A DNA stretch of 64,000 bases, taken from positions 93,341,859 through 93,405,858 of the forward strand of contig NC_086026.1 in the NCBI RefSeq assembly GCF_036323735.1. Direction: 5' to 3'. The stretch comes from Rattus norvegicus. Lineage: Eukaryota; Chordata; Mammalia; Rodentia; Muridae. The notes beneath the pieces were generated by a model, which had not been told where the DNA came from, searched no databases, and saw nothing but the letters and a program-made list of their open reading frames with translations. Positions 37,213 to 48,863 of the stretch are shown piece by piece. The translations under genes were made by a program, and so were the position numbers. Within the stretch, counting starts at the first letter, position 1. Every line of letters begins with the position of its first letter.

Positions 37213-38756
37213 ATGTTTGAAAATTGTTGGCTGTGTTTTTACATGTTATAGATGGTATTTATAATGTTAAATATATTCATAAACGTTGGGCACATTGCTA
37301 GCCAATCAGGGATGATAAGCTATTGCCCAGTTTGTTTCAGTGACTTGGGGCCCAGAGTGGCCTCCTTCCCACCGTTACCTGTGGTTGGTTGAGCCTCGCT
37401 GGGTTACTGTCCAGTGGTGGGCAGGGTATTAGCCCTAACCCCCTTCTTCCTATAAAAGAAGGTGAGCCTACAGTGACCACAGTGGAGCACACCTATGTAC
37501 AGCCCCCGTGGTTCTCAAGCACAATGTCTCTGCAAGACCAGGTTGCATTTCCCTTTTATAAAGCTCAAAGCCACATGCACTAAAAGCAAGCTGACCAAAC
37601 CTGCTTGTAAACTTTTACAGCGAAACCCATTAAAATCGCCACCGTGAGAAGCTCACCTGTCTCACACATTTTCCTGGCAAACTTCATCCTGTTTTAAAGT
37701 CCTGCAGTATTTCAGCACCGTCTGTGAAAGACAAGTTGTCTAGCTGAGGAGGGTCTTCTCCGTGAGCTGCTTGGCTGCACATGTTCGAGTGTGGCACCCT
37801 CCCACATTTAGTCAGGGACCGTGGGGGAGCAGGGCTGGTTTTGATTCTCACTGCTGCCCATCCCTCAGCAGCCGCTATTGGTATTCCTTGCAGCCTTCTA
37901 TTTTCTTACCATGGTTTTTATTCTGCTTTCTATAAATGTTTAATCTCCCATTTTCACCTCACCGAGATGTTTGCCTCAAACCCGGGCAGTGATGAGTCGC
38001 TGGGATGTGACTGTCACGAAGATGCTGAATCGCGCTGCGCCTACAGCCTCCATCCCGAAAGTTTGAGGCCACCGGTGTTGGCAGGCATCAGAGCTCGTGT
38101 CCAGACAGGCAGTTTCCTTTCTAGTCACATAATTCTTGTGAGCCATCTGCAACTACATCAGGGAAGAAAGTAGAACTGAACAACAGTACGGTCACATTAA
38201 CGTCTGTATCAAGACTTCAAAGCCTGCTTATGAGAGGATCAGAAATGAAAGGTCCTTCCTGCCCCTCCTCCCCTACAGGCTCCCTCCAGGGCAGAGCCTA
38301 GATGCCACCTCCACAGAGGCCTTGCCTCCCGTCCTCTGCTCTTCCCTTCTGTGCTTCATACACTCATCTAGATCCTTTGATTTTAAGGTTTGGATGGTAT
38401 TTTCCTTTTTCTTTGAAAGAGAGGGGAATTGGCCTTCTTACGGTTTCTCATTCCTTCCCCATTTTGATACGTAAACACACATTTGTGCGTGCGGCTGCTG
38501 AAGTTGGTTACACGCTCTCCTGGAGCTATAGCTGTGTGTACGTGTGTCTTAGATTGATGCAGTTCTGTAAATACTGATTTACAAAGCTGTTTAGCAGTGT
38601 GTACAGCCACAGGGAAGGACATAGAGTCCTAAGTCCTCGAAGTTTACAGAGAATGACACAAATGTCAGGATCAAGGAATTCTCATAATAACACTGAGCAA
38701 AACCTCTCCAGCTTTGGCGAAGATTCCAGGAAGGTAGTTTTTCTTGTATTTCTTTT

Positions 38757-38855
38757 TTTTTTTTTTTTTGGTTCTTTTTTTCGGAGCTGGGGACCGAACC
38801 CAGGGCCTTGTGCTTCCTAGGCAAGCACTCTACCACTGAGCTAAATCCCCAACCC
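38757..38855 (-). mobile_element. ID SINE, antisense, with 15-bp target duplication
   Basis: T-run, TCGGAGCTGGGGACCGAACC, CAAGCACTCTACCACTGAGC. TCTTGTATTTCTTTT flanks it exactly at 38742-38756 and 38856-38870. Confidence 0.97.
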
Positions 38856-39427
38856 TCTTGTATTTCTTTTATTGCTTAGACTTCTGTCTGAAAAATATTC
38901 CCATAGCATGGTACACGATCCTGTAAGCATTCTAATTGTCTTTTTTTTAACTTTCATTTCTACTGAATAATTACATTGGCCACAGAATTCTAGATTTAAA
39001 ACTATATTCTACCAGGACAGGCAACTTCATTTTCTGTATTTCCTGCTCCGGTTAGAAGAACCCACGTGTGTGGCAGCAGATTCTTAGGTTGGTCTGCCTC
39101 TCTCGGAGACTTTCAGGTTTGTGTCTTTGTTTGATTCTTTTTTTTTTTCTCTCTCTCTCTCTCTTGACCTGAGGTGTTCTTGTCTGCTGAGCTAGCTTCC
39201 TTAGCTTCACTTATTTCTGTCTCTGGAAGCTTTTCCCTTGAGGTGTTTTGCTTGTTTGTTTCCTGAGATGTGGAATCTGCTGCCTGAGAACCAGTGCTGA
39301 GCAATTGGTAGGACTTTGAGCCTGAACACTGGCCCCTCCTTTGGGGAAGTTTTCATATCTCTTTGGCTCCTTCATTTTCCTCTTGGTCACCTGCAGGATT
39401 TAGGGTTTTTTTGTTCAGTGCCATTAT

Positions 39428-39522
39428 GGAAGGAAGGAAGGAAGGAAGGAAGGAAGGAAGGAAGAGGGAGGGAGGGAGGGAAGGAAGGAAGGAAGGAAGG
39501 AAGGAAGGAAGGAAGGAAGGAA
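39428..39522. repeat. (GGAA)n array with a (GGGA)n core
   Basis: About 9 GGAA units, then four G3 tracts with single-A loops (39466-39480), then about 10 GGAA units. Confidence 0.98.
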
Positions 39523-41603
39523 CTATTAATTTCCCTCTTGATCTCAGTGCTGTTCCGTGCATGCAGGTGGCATGCTTGAGTGTATTTTCTAGGTCACTAG
39601 CTGCATGGAATTCTTTTTCATCTCTACATCATCTGATTCTACGTTTGTCTCTAGCAATCAGATTTAATTTCTAGTAACCCCTTTGCATTACTTTATTTCT
39701 CCTTTAAGATAATGTCTTGTTCCCCTTTTATGGCTAGAGCATCTTAAATCTTTCCAAGGATATTGATTCAAAGTACAAGGTATAACGATTTTTTTTCCTG
39801 TGGCCTGTATATTCCCAAGGTTGATCTGGCTGTTGGTTTTTGACATTTTCTTTTAGGAGCCAGGGTGATGCCTCCCCCAACCCCGGGACTTTCACAGACC
39901 CATTTCCTTTGGGCAGGAGAGCAAAGGAGATTGTATAAGAGGTTGGACCCTCTGGACTGCTAACAAGAGAGAGTTACAAAGGCATAAAGGCCAGTGTTGC
40001 TCTTGTAAGACAAACCTTTCCATCTCTCTGTGTCCTAAGTGTACACAGTGACCAGCTAGTCTTTTCACTTCTGGAGCCTAGTATGTGATTTTCAGAGGAT
40101 CCCAGTCATACCAGCAGCACTGGGATAGAGGAACCCCCCAGCCTTTGCAAGTATACCTCATGTCCTGCAGAAGGCTGCCCCACACCTCTCTTCTTTGGGA
40201 TTTAGTTTTCCCCCGATGTTTTCTATACTAGTCCAGTTGTATTTGCTATACATTATAGGTGCTGATTAAATTTTATTGTTGGGTGCTTTCCTAAGCATAA
40301 CTCTGTCCTGTTGCCCCTGCCCCTCCTCATTTCAGATGGCATCCAGACAAGACAGTTGGTGACTCACATGTCCACACTGTATCCTGAACCATTGTAGTCA
40401 GAAATATTAAACATGATTTCAGAACTGAACATCCTTAGTGTCTAGCGTAAGAATTGCTGACTGGAGCTGTTTCGAAATGGCTGAAACTTACCAACCCACC
40501 CTGCTGGGATTGGGTCAGCCAACTTTTTTTCTTTTTCAACATCAAAGTTTCATAAAATAGAATAAAGCATTAACAGCTCCTAGTCCAAAATTCTGCTTGG
40601 AGGCTCCCCTCCAGCTCCAGAGAAAATCTAAGCAGAAGCCTCTGTCTGTCTTAAACACCAGCAGTTCCAGTGCCTCCAAAGGGCAGGCTTTAAATTTTCT
40701 TCTGTTTGGATAAGCCGGCTTTTCCTTTGACTTCTGTAGACTGACCGCTGCCTGTGTCCTTGCCCCTGTGTTGTGCTTCCAGCAGCCATCTGCTTGCCTG
40801 TGCCCTTGGGATGTGGAAAGAATGTGGTTCTCCTACTTGCCGTTAGCTGAGTCGGGTGAGGCCACACACTCTCAGAAGTGGCCTCTGTGGGCTTTCCTAA
40901 CCACTCTCTTAAGGAACTCTGGAAAGGCAAAGAACTTGCAGATCTTTGTCTCCAGTGCCTGCTAGTCCATAATGGTCTAATCAGAGGATGAGGGCGATGT
41001 CCTTTCCTGGACTCTGTGGAAGAATGAGGCTATTGTATTGTTAATGCCACCTGCTGCAGATTGTATCATGGGCTTGTAAATGTCTCCAACATTGGTTTTC
41101 ACTTGACCGAAAACAGAAGTATAGGCTACCTGAGTCTTTTTTCTTTACCCCTGCGTTTCTTTAAATACCTCCATGGCTCTTTAGCCTTCTTCTTCTTAAA
41201 AGCATTTAGGAAACCATCCCCTCGGTGGGTGAAAATGTCCAGTTATGCTTGATCTGTGAAACCCAGGCTTTCCCTTCCCTAGCTGTTGCCATCAGAAGAG
41301 GTGACTTCCTTCCATCCTTTGTCCAAACTGTAATAAAATGTATCAGCTGACGAAACCACGCACATTCGCCTTGAATATGATTTCTGCATTTGTGCCCTTT
41401 GCAGAGTCAGTATTAACTGATCTTTATAGCCCGAAGTCACAGAGCAGATTACCCTGCAACGTGCAGTGCAGTCTCAGAGTTTATTTACAGCCAGCAGCTT
41501 CAAAGAGTGCCTGCCTAACTGTAGGGAATTCAGTGGGTCTGCTTTAGAAGCCTTGTGTGAATTTGTAAGCCATAATACTTTTCACCTTTGGGAAGAAATT
41601 CTG

Positions 41604-41630
41604 ACACACACACACACACGCACACTCACT

Positions 41631-41706
<76 letters not shown>
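41604..41706. repeat. Compound microsatellite (CA)n(GA)n
   Basis: CA units with CG/CT interruptions to 41658, then about 24 GA units. Confidence 0.97.
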
Positions 41707-41709
<3 letters not shown>

Positions 41710-44629
41710 ACTAGTGAAACGCATTTGATAAGAAAGCATTAATTATTTTTCTCTTAGAACACATGGCCTAAGGTCTTACTATAAGACTCCAAGACTATAT
41801 TTTAAGAGGAAATTATTTTTAAAATTCCATGACTGTGTTACTCTTAAATGATTTCACATCATACTGTTTTGAGTGTGAAAGGAATATTAAACAATTAAAA
41901 TGTTCTAGTTTTTTAATTTTCAATAATTTACTTTATCCAAACATGACCAAAAACCTATTTATTTTTGCATATTTTAGGACTTGGCAGGACTCTCAAAAGC
42001 CTCTGAATGTCAGAAAGCAAATGTTTTTATACTGTTTCAGAACAGGCAAATGCTAACACATGACATACCAGTCAATAATTAACAAACACAGTTGATCTGC
42101 CAACCTGACATAGGTTTCACTGGTAACCTGTATGGCGTCCAGTACTGACCACATACTGACCTAAAGAGTTACTGTGTGAGCTGGCAGGTCTAGAAAGCCT
42201 GGTGACCATGCAGCCTGACTCCTGGCATTCAGTCCTGAAGTTGTGCCTAAGAGTTGTTCTCCCTGACTTTCCTCGGGTGCTCTGGCATGGCCATGCCTCC
42301 TCCACGTCCACACATATCATATGCACAATAGTGATAAATACAGCTTTTAGATGGCTCTCAGCTCTTCTGCTTTTTAATTAACCTGGGTATTTGTCACTTT
42401 CTCTTAGGGTTAGTTATCTTAATAAAAGCTGCTAACCTCTGCTGAGGAATCTGAGTTCAGTGCTTTTAGGCCAGAAGTCCCCAAGCCCCAGCTACATGGC
42501 ACTGAGCTAAAAGTTGATTAAATAAGAATCATGCTTATCACTTGTGAAGACATATAGTTTAGGGGATTTTTTTTTCTTTTTATAAGTTAGAAATATCCTG
42601 AGATTTCTCAATATCTAACATTTGCATATATGTTTCTTGGTGACTAACACTTGTAAGGACAGCTTCATTTCAGTGTGGATAATGGGTATTGATACTGTTG
42701 CACGTTTTTCCTACCTCTAAATATTTTTAGGTGTTTTTAAAAATTGCACGAAAGTTTGTTTTACATTTAAATTTGTGGCTTGGGGAATTATGATCATTTT
42801 GAGGTTTATAAAGATTATAACTTGAAGTACAAACATTAAATCCTCTTGGCAGTCTTTTTATTCTTTTACATAATGCTTCCATGTTACCACTAAGCTCTTT
42901 TGAAAGCAGAAAGAAGGAGGTGGCCAACTATTCCAGTAGACATCTGCAAACACAACACACCCAGGTAGAGCCTTACTCCTGGATACAGCTTCAGTCAGCC
43001 TCCAAGAGCTGCTCCGTTATCTCCTAGGAGTCTGTAATTCCAGTGGAATTCGGTAACATGTGGTGTAGGGAAGAAAGCTGGAGAGGTGTAAAGGGCCAGT
43101 CAGGTTTGTGACCTGAGAGGTTATATTATGCCCAACATTATCCATGACTGAGCCTCTGAATACCAGAGTCAGGATATGCAGGGCCTTCAAGGCCATGCTC
43201 AGTTTCTCAGGCATATTGTATGAGTACCCGAAGTCTTCCAAGAGCTGTGACCACAGGGTAGAAGGGTGAAATTGATTTTTATTGACAGAATATGACAATA
43301 AATTAGAAATGGGTGCGCTTAGGCAGGGGCTGATAATGAGGCACTGTAGTTGATGTCCAGCTGGGGTTAGGCTGCTGAAGACAAATCCAGAAAGCTGAGA
43401 GGCTTAAGGGATGTGTCAAGTAGAGGAGGGAAGAGCAAAGGCCTGCAGAGCTCACTTGTATAGGGTGTGCGGTGGTCACTAGAGAGGTGCTGTTTTCTGA
43501 GAGGCCCATATTGGAGACGGAAGGCTGAGAACTGAGGTTTCCCTGCAGGATGCTGTCAGCCGGTTCTCAGTAACAGTGTTCACATTTCAGTAAAAAGCTC
43601 AGCAAAAAGATATCTAACACAAGGTTGGCAACTTAATAAAATGTGTGATGTTCTGGTACCACTAGCAGCCTTCAGTCCCTCATCAAGATCTGCTTCAGTC
43701 AGTTGTCTTGTGTTTCTCAGTATGTTCAGCTCAATGCCAATTTTCCCATCAAGGGAAAGCCAGGAACCTCTGTACTGCTTACTTGTCTGCCATCTCCATA
43801 TCTAACCCCAAAACAGCCCTCGGTCTCACCTTTTGGACATGTCTCCTGACTGTGCCCATTACCTCCACTCTGATCCTGGCTGGCACCACTGCTGGTCTAC
43901 ATTACCAAGTCCCCCCTTAACTTTCTCTCTGGTTTTCTCAACTCTTCATTTCTGAGACATTGGCTCAGCTTATGCCCAGTGGCCAGAGTGCATGTGGCCA
44001 TGCCCAGTTTCCCCCCGGGCTGGAGCTGTATAGAGTGCAAAGAGCATGAAGTTCAAGGGCAGTGCAGCAGGCAGGAGGCAGTCCCCGCTTTGGAGCTGTC
44101 CCGCTGGGGCACGTGCTTCTGTTCTCAGAGCCCATCCACAGGAACCTGCAAAAGCAGAGCAGAAGCCTTCCACTAAGACCGACACCTGCAGACCCTCGTG
44201 ACTTCTCTGGTGACCAGTGTCTTATTTATTTATATTTTCAGTCTTGGACAGCAAAGTATCAAGCATGGCATTGGAATGTGGCTTTCCTTATTAGTGACTA
44301 GGTCACTAATCTAAGGTCAGGGTGAGTCCAGACAGATAAATTCTAGTTTGACACACGAGGAAAAAGGAGTGTTTGCTCCTTTATTTCTGTTGCCAAATTT
44401 TAGTCCTGTCCTAACTTTAGATTTAGAAAAAAATACAAAACTTGTTACAATAGGCCCTTTCAACTCCAGCACAGTGAATCCAGTAGGTGCATGTGGGCCT
44501 TCCTGGGCCTTGACAGAGCAATGCCAAATTAATTGCTTCCTTCATGTAAGAGATTTTTGAAAGCATCAACCAGAAAAGTAATTGCTTGCCATGGCTCACT
44601 GGCTTTATTTTCCTTTCCTCTTTTTCTAG

Positions 44630-44710
44630 GACTATGACAGTTTTTTTGAATCGAAGGAAAGCAACACAGTCTTTTCATTCTTAGGCCTAAAGCCACGGCC
44701 AGCGTCCACG
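44630..44710 (+). CDS. Sh3bgrl2: SH3BGRL2 exon 3, residues 78-104
   Basis: This 81-bp exon (27 codons, phase 0) is preceded by a long pyrimidine tract ending TTTTTCTAG and followed by a GTAGGT donor. It reads DYDSFFESKESNTVFSFLGL then KPRPAST. It continues directly from NGDRYCG at the end of exon 2, giving the family's NGDRYCGDYDSF junction, which corresponds to the last strand and turn of the glutaredoxin-like fold. The ESKESN stretch begins the C-terminal helix. The last residues before the donor (PAST) lie in the variable C-terminal tail of the family. As far as I recall the human protein has LASK here, so this tail differs between species; a direct alignment is needed to confirm it. Confidence 0.96.
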
Positions 44711-45179
44711 GTAGGTAACCTTGTGTGTTCAAGGTAGGCGAACCCTCTGTACCTGTACCGTAGTTCAGCATCCATGGTAGTTAAGCCCTCTGTGCTCTCA
44801 GAATTCATCTCAATGGAGTAGACCTTAGGGACTGGGGTTGAATGGGTGAGAGGCGCTTATATCCACTCTGCTAAACTTTCAGTCTCTCCAGTAAATACAG
44901 GCTGCAGTGTTCCACACACAATTTTTGATTTCTTTAAATCAGTTTACTAGTTGACTTTTAATTTATGACCCTATTCTTTGAAGAGGAATTTAAGGTAGCA
45001 AAATTGGTAGCTACTTTTTATTTAAATTATAAATTTGTATTATGTTTTACCCCGTGACTATACCTTTCACATTTATGATTTGTTTGATCACAGATCGAAA
45101 ATATTGAGGAAAAAAAATCACATCTTTGCTGAGCATGTACAGCTTGTGCTGTCCTCATTTCTGTTTGTTTTGTCGTTGT

Positions 45180-45322
45180 TTTTTTTTTTTTTAGACAGGG
45201 TTTCTCCCTGTAGCACTGGCTGTCCTAGCACTCTCTCAGACCAGGACACCCTGGAACTCAGAGATCCACCAGCTTCTGCCTCCTGATGCTGGGATTAAAG
45301 GCATTCGCCACCAAGCCTGGCT
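45180..45322 (-). mobile_element. B1 SINE, antisense
   Basis: T-run, AGACAGGGTTTCTCCCTGTA, CTGGAACTCAGAGATCCACC, GCTGGGATTAAAGGCATTCG. Nearly full length. Confidence 0.92.
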
Positions 45323-45330
45323 TCATTTCT

Positions 45331-45440
45331 TTTGAGACAGTGCCTTTCTGTGTCTGTCTTAGAACTTACTGTTGATTGGGCTAGCCTTGAACTCACAGAG
45401 ATCCTTCTTGCCTGTGCCATGCACTAGGCGTTCCTGTCCT
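45331..45440 (-). repeat. Second B1-like SINE, antisense, diverged
   Basis: TTTGAGACAGTGCCTTTCTG, GGCTAGCCTTGAACTCACAG and CCTTCTTGCCTGTGCC. It directly follows the previous B1. Confidence 0.7.
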
Positions 45441-46670
45441 TATTAAGTAATGCAGCATAACACCTGTTTGCATAGATGTCTCGTTAAAAGCATTCAGTCA
45501 CCTGGAGCTGCTTCGAACCGTGGCGGAGACAGGAGGGTGTGCACAGAAGTGCAGGTGCTGTGTACTGGAGAGAGTAGAGAATCCTGGGGTCCCAGCTCAG
45601 GTTGGATCCCCACAGATGCCAAGGGGCAGCAGCTTTGTGAAATGGCAGGAGCAGAGCCACATTTGAGAGGCATCTCTGGAATCAGACTTGAAAGACGTGT
45701 TGCAGTTCCTAATCCGATCTGAGTATTTTTAAAGCTTCTTTATCAAGTCACATCTTTTGGATAACATGAAGAACCTGAGTCTGTCTTATGCAGAGACTTA
45801 GAAATAATGGATATTTTCACAACCATATAAAGCACAAGATTTACTTTAAAAATAAAAAGGTTCTTACCAAGTAAGTTAGTAGTTTGGTTTTTTTCATTTA
45901 AAAAGACTTCTTGTGACTAGGAAAGTAAGTTAGGCTTATTCTTTTAAATTATAGAGATGTAAATATGTGTGAACTAGAATATTGAAATCACTACAAGAGC
46001 CAACCATGTTGACAGCTTTCCAGTGTGCCTCACAATCCTCACACACACAGTGACTGAGGCTTGGCTCCGGCCTCAGTCGGGGCTCAGTTCTGAAGTGCAT
46101 TTGAATGCAGCTGAACCTGTAGTGCATTGTGGAGGCTTTGTCTGAGTAACAGGTCCTTTGAGGCTGCCTGGGACAGGTACTGTGGGAAGCGTCAGAGGGA
46201 GGGAGGCAGTGGCCTTGGATAATAGAGGCCCTGCAGCAGCGCCTGTGAAGCAGAGCCTCCACTGTGACAGCACGCTTTGTCTGTACGTCAGCAGGCCGCA
46301 GATGGCCCGTGGGTGGTCCTATGCACAGGTTTGTTAGCAGAGGCACCCACACAGAAAGTATTTACAGGTTCTTAAAACTATTTTTATACAAGTCAGACAT
46401 TGAATATTTGTTAAGAAAATTAGTATTTGTATAAAATATATCACCCAAAGATATTAAACAATCCAGATTCATCTTCAGAGAACTGGGGGATGGAGCAGTG
46501 TGTGTGGTGGGGAAATGCTGAGGCAAGGATTACCTTACAGAGGCAAGATCCCAGTAGACTGGGTCAGAACCTCGTAGAAAATTCTGTGTGCACACCATCT
46601 TTGTTCTTATTTTCTCCCAAGGTACAGATTCTTCAGAGATTCATCAGGCTGGTGTTTTTAGACTTTAGAC

Positions 46671-46843
46671 CAGTGGTTCTCAATATGTGGGTCATCACCC
46701 CTGTGGGAGGGTCAAATGAGCCTTTCACAGGGGTTGCATATCAGCTATGAGGTAGCAGTGAAAATAATTTTAGAGTTGGAGGTCACCACAGCATGAGGAA
46801 CTACAGTATAGGGGCAAAATATTCGGAAGGGTGAGAGCCACTG
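46671..46843. mobile_element. Non-autonomous hAT-Charlie-type element
   Basis: The terminal inverted repeats CAGTGGTTCTCAA and (complement) CAGTGGCTCTCAC bound a 173-bp element. The 8-bp flanks CTTTAGAC and CAGTAGAC agree at 6 of 8 bases, fitting an old hAT duplication. It resembles the MER5/URR1 group and has no transposase. Confidence 0.85.
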
Positions 46844-47883
46844 CAGTAGACAATGAGTTTGTCCACTACAGTTCTTGTTTAGCACACATGAAATCCTGTT
46901 TCAATCCCGAGAACTGACTAGGATGAGCATGGTATGATATCCCTGTAACTCTAACACAGTAGAGATGGAGAACGGGAATCAGAAATGTGAGGTCTTCCCT
47001 GGTTCTATAGCAAGGTCATGGCCAGACTGGACTGCTTGAAACCCTGACTCAAAACAACAGTAACAAAAGCCCACAATGTATTCTCCTTAGCATTTGTAAA
47101 GAAGTTACAATCTATGCAGGGTTCATGATCTTTGTGATATCTGGTCTTAGTCCATTTGAAGTTGGTCCCTCAATAGGTTGGAAGCCTGGGAACGAAGTTC
47201 CTGGGCAGGAATTGTTGGGAGAGAGCACAGAACTGGCTGGCTTGGTATCTGAACCGTAGAGTGCAGCAGCCCACATACTTCGTCTTCCTCGGACATAAGT
47301 GGAAGTGTAACAGCTCACAGGTGCCTCCCCCTTCTAGTTGCTTAGTTTTACATTAGTTATAATTCATTATAAAGTGTGCAGTTTAAGGCTTGGACAACGT
47401 GGTCACAGATGTGATTCAGCAAAAGTGACCCTTGTCCTCTGTCTGCCACCTGCACCATGCGTACGTAAGAGGAAGCCAGCCAGCAAACACAGAAGCTCAC
47501 TGTTAACGTCTGTAATTGCCCCCACACAGTGGTAGGAGATAGCGTTGATGATTCACAGGCAGGAACGAGTTGCCTCTGACTGGGCTGTGCTCCAAAGTAG
47601 ACAATGGGAGAAGGACAGAGATCACTCAATGGTGGCCTAACAGCCACACTGGCCCAGGACATATTGTTTGTCTTGCATAGGACTTGTTAATGTAAAAGGT
47701 AAATGTATTGCCTTGTAGAATTAAAGTTTCTACTTCCATCGAAGCTGAGAAAGGTGGATATAACAGGATGGGAGTGTGGAGTGACAGGAGTTGACAGTGG
47801 CAGGCCTCCATGGTATCCCCTGATGAGGAAGGGGGCCCATTCACCAGCAATTGTCAAGAAAAGCCATGAAGTGCGGTTATTCT

Positions 47884-48302
47884 TTTTTTTTTTTTTTTTT
47901 TAACTTGAGTATTTCTTATATACATTTCGAGTGTTATTCCCTTTCCCGGTTTCCGGGCAAACATCCCCCTAATCCCTCCCCCTCCCCTTCCTTATGGGTG
48001 TTCCCCTACCCATCCTCCCCCCATTGCCGCCCTCCCCCCAACAATCACGTTCACTGGGGGTTCAGTCTTAGCAGGACCCAGGGCTTCCCCTTCCACTGGT
48101 GCTCTTACTAGGATATTCATTGCTACCTATGGGGTCAGAGTCCAGGGTCAGTCCATGTATAGTCTTTAGGTAGTGGCTTAGTCCCTGGAAGCTCTGGTTG
48201 CTTGGCATTGTTGTTCATAAGGGGTCTCGAGCCCCTTCAAGCTCTTCCAGTTCTTTCTCTGATTCCTTCAACGGGGGTCCTATTCTCAGTTCAGTGGTTT
48301 GC
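47884..48302 (-). mobile_element. Young 5'-truncated L1 tail, antisense, 17-bp duplication
   Basis: Poly(T), then ACTTGAGTATTTCTTATATAC, TTTCCCGGTTTCCGGGCAAA, GGGGGTTCAGTCTTAGCAGG and GGTCAGTCCATGTATAGTC. TGAAGTGCGGTTATTCT is exact at 47867-47883 and 48303-48319. It lies in intron 3, about 550 bp before exon 4. Confidence 0.95.
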
Positions 48303-48851
48303 TGAAGTGCGGTTATTCTAATAATCTCCAAGGAGATCCTCTTAGGGGAATATTTGCTGCTAGGAGGTGATTACCAAATCCATAACAGCTGATTGCACTG
48401 CACTATTGCAGCAAATGCACTGGCTTCTTGGTGACATTTGTTCATTTGCATCATGTGACAGACAGAATAGCACTTGGACAATAGGGATGGTGATGCTTTC
48501 TGAATGTTGTGACCATTTTGATGATGTCACTCATCTGGGATCACCCTTAACCAGTGCCTCTTCATGCTCCTGGGTTACAGCTACCTACTGTGAGCTAGCG
48601 GCACAGCCGTGTTCAAAGAAAGACTCAGTGGCTACTGAAAAGTGGAGCTTTTCTTTGCGTGTTTGCAGTTTGGGTGTGTGACTGAAATGGAGGCTCTGGC
48701 TTAAAAGCCAGGACTCACTTCTATCAGTAGCGTGGGGTGAGTCATCATAGCCCTCCTCATACCTGTTCCTGACATTAAAACAACACTGCCAAAGGCCATG
48801 TTCTTGTCAATGCAGCATAATAACCGTGCCTTTCCCCCTTCTGTTCTGTAG

Positions 48852-48863
48852 GCTGAACCTTAG
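48852..48863 (+). CDS. Sh3bgrl2: SH3BGRL2 exon 4 coding end, residues 105-107 and stop
   Basis: The acceptor is a clear pyrimidine tract (CCTTTCCCCCTTCTGTTCTGTAG). The first four codons of the exon are GCT GAA CCT TAG, giving Ala-Glu-Pro and a stop. This joins in phase 0 to the ACG that ends exon 3, so the protein ends PASTAEP. The AEP terminus matches the known end of SH3BGRL2 and brings the total to 107 residues. Only nine coding bases plus the stop lie in this exon; the remainder is 3'UTR. The call rests on the acceptor quality, the phase, and the expected three-residue tail, which together make a chance match unlikely. Confidence 0.93.
   Translation, partial: AEP

Larger units (their letters stand above)
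29037..44629 (+). other. Sh3bgrl2: Sh3bgrl2 intron 2
   Basis: 15.6-kb phase-0 intron from GTAAGT to TTTCTAG. Its repeats are listed separately (B1, three ID, old L1, antisense B2, 26-bp minisatellite, GGAA array, CA/GA array). The stretches 29037-32195, 39523-41603 and 41707-44629 show no gene, RNA or young repeat that I can recognise. Confidence 0.9.
44711..48851 (+). other. Sh3bgrl2: Sh3bgrl2 intron 3
   Basis: 4.1-kb phase-0 intron from GTAGGT to TTCTGTAG. It holds two antisense B1-related copies, a hAT-type short transposon and a young antisense L1 tail ending about 550 bp before the exon 4 acceptor. Nothing recognisable lies in 45441-46670 or 46852-47866. Confidence 0.9.

Noticed and set aside
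45936..46352. 138-codon open frame on the - strand
   Set aside because: No recognisable domain or splice context; length is within chance expectation for 64 kb.
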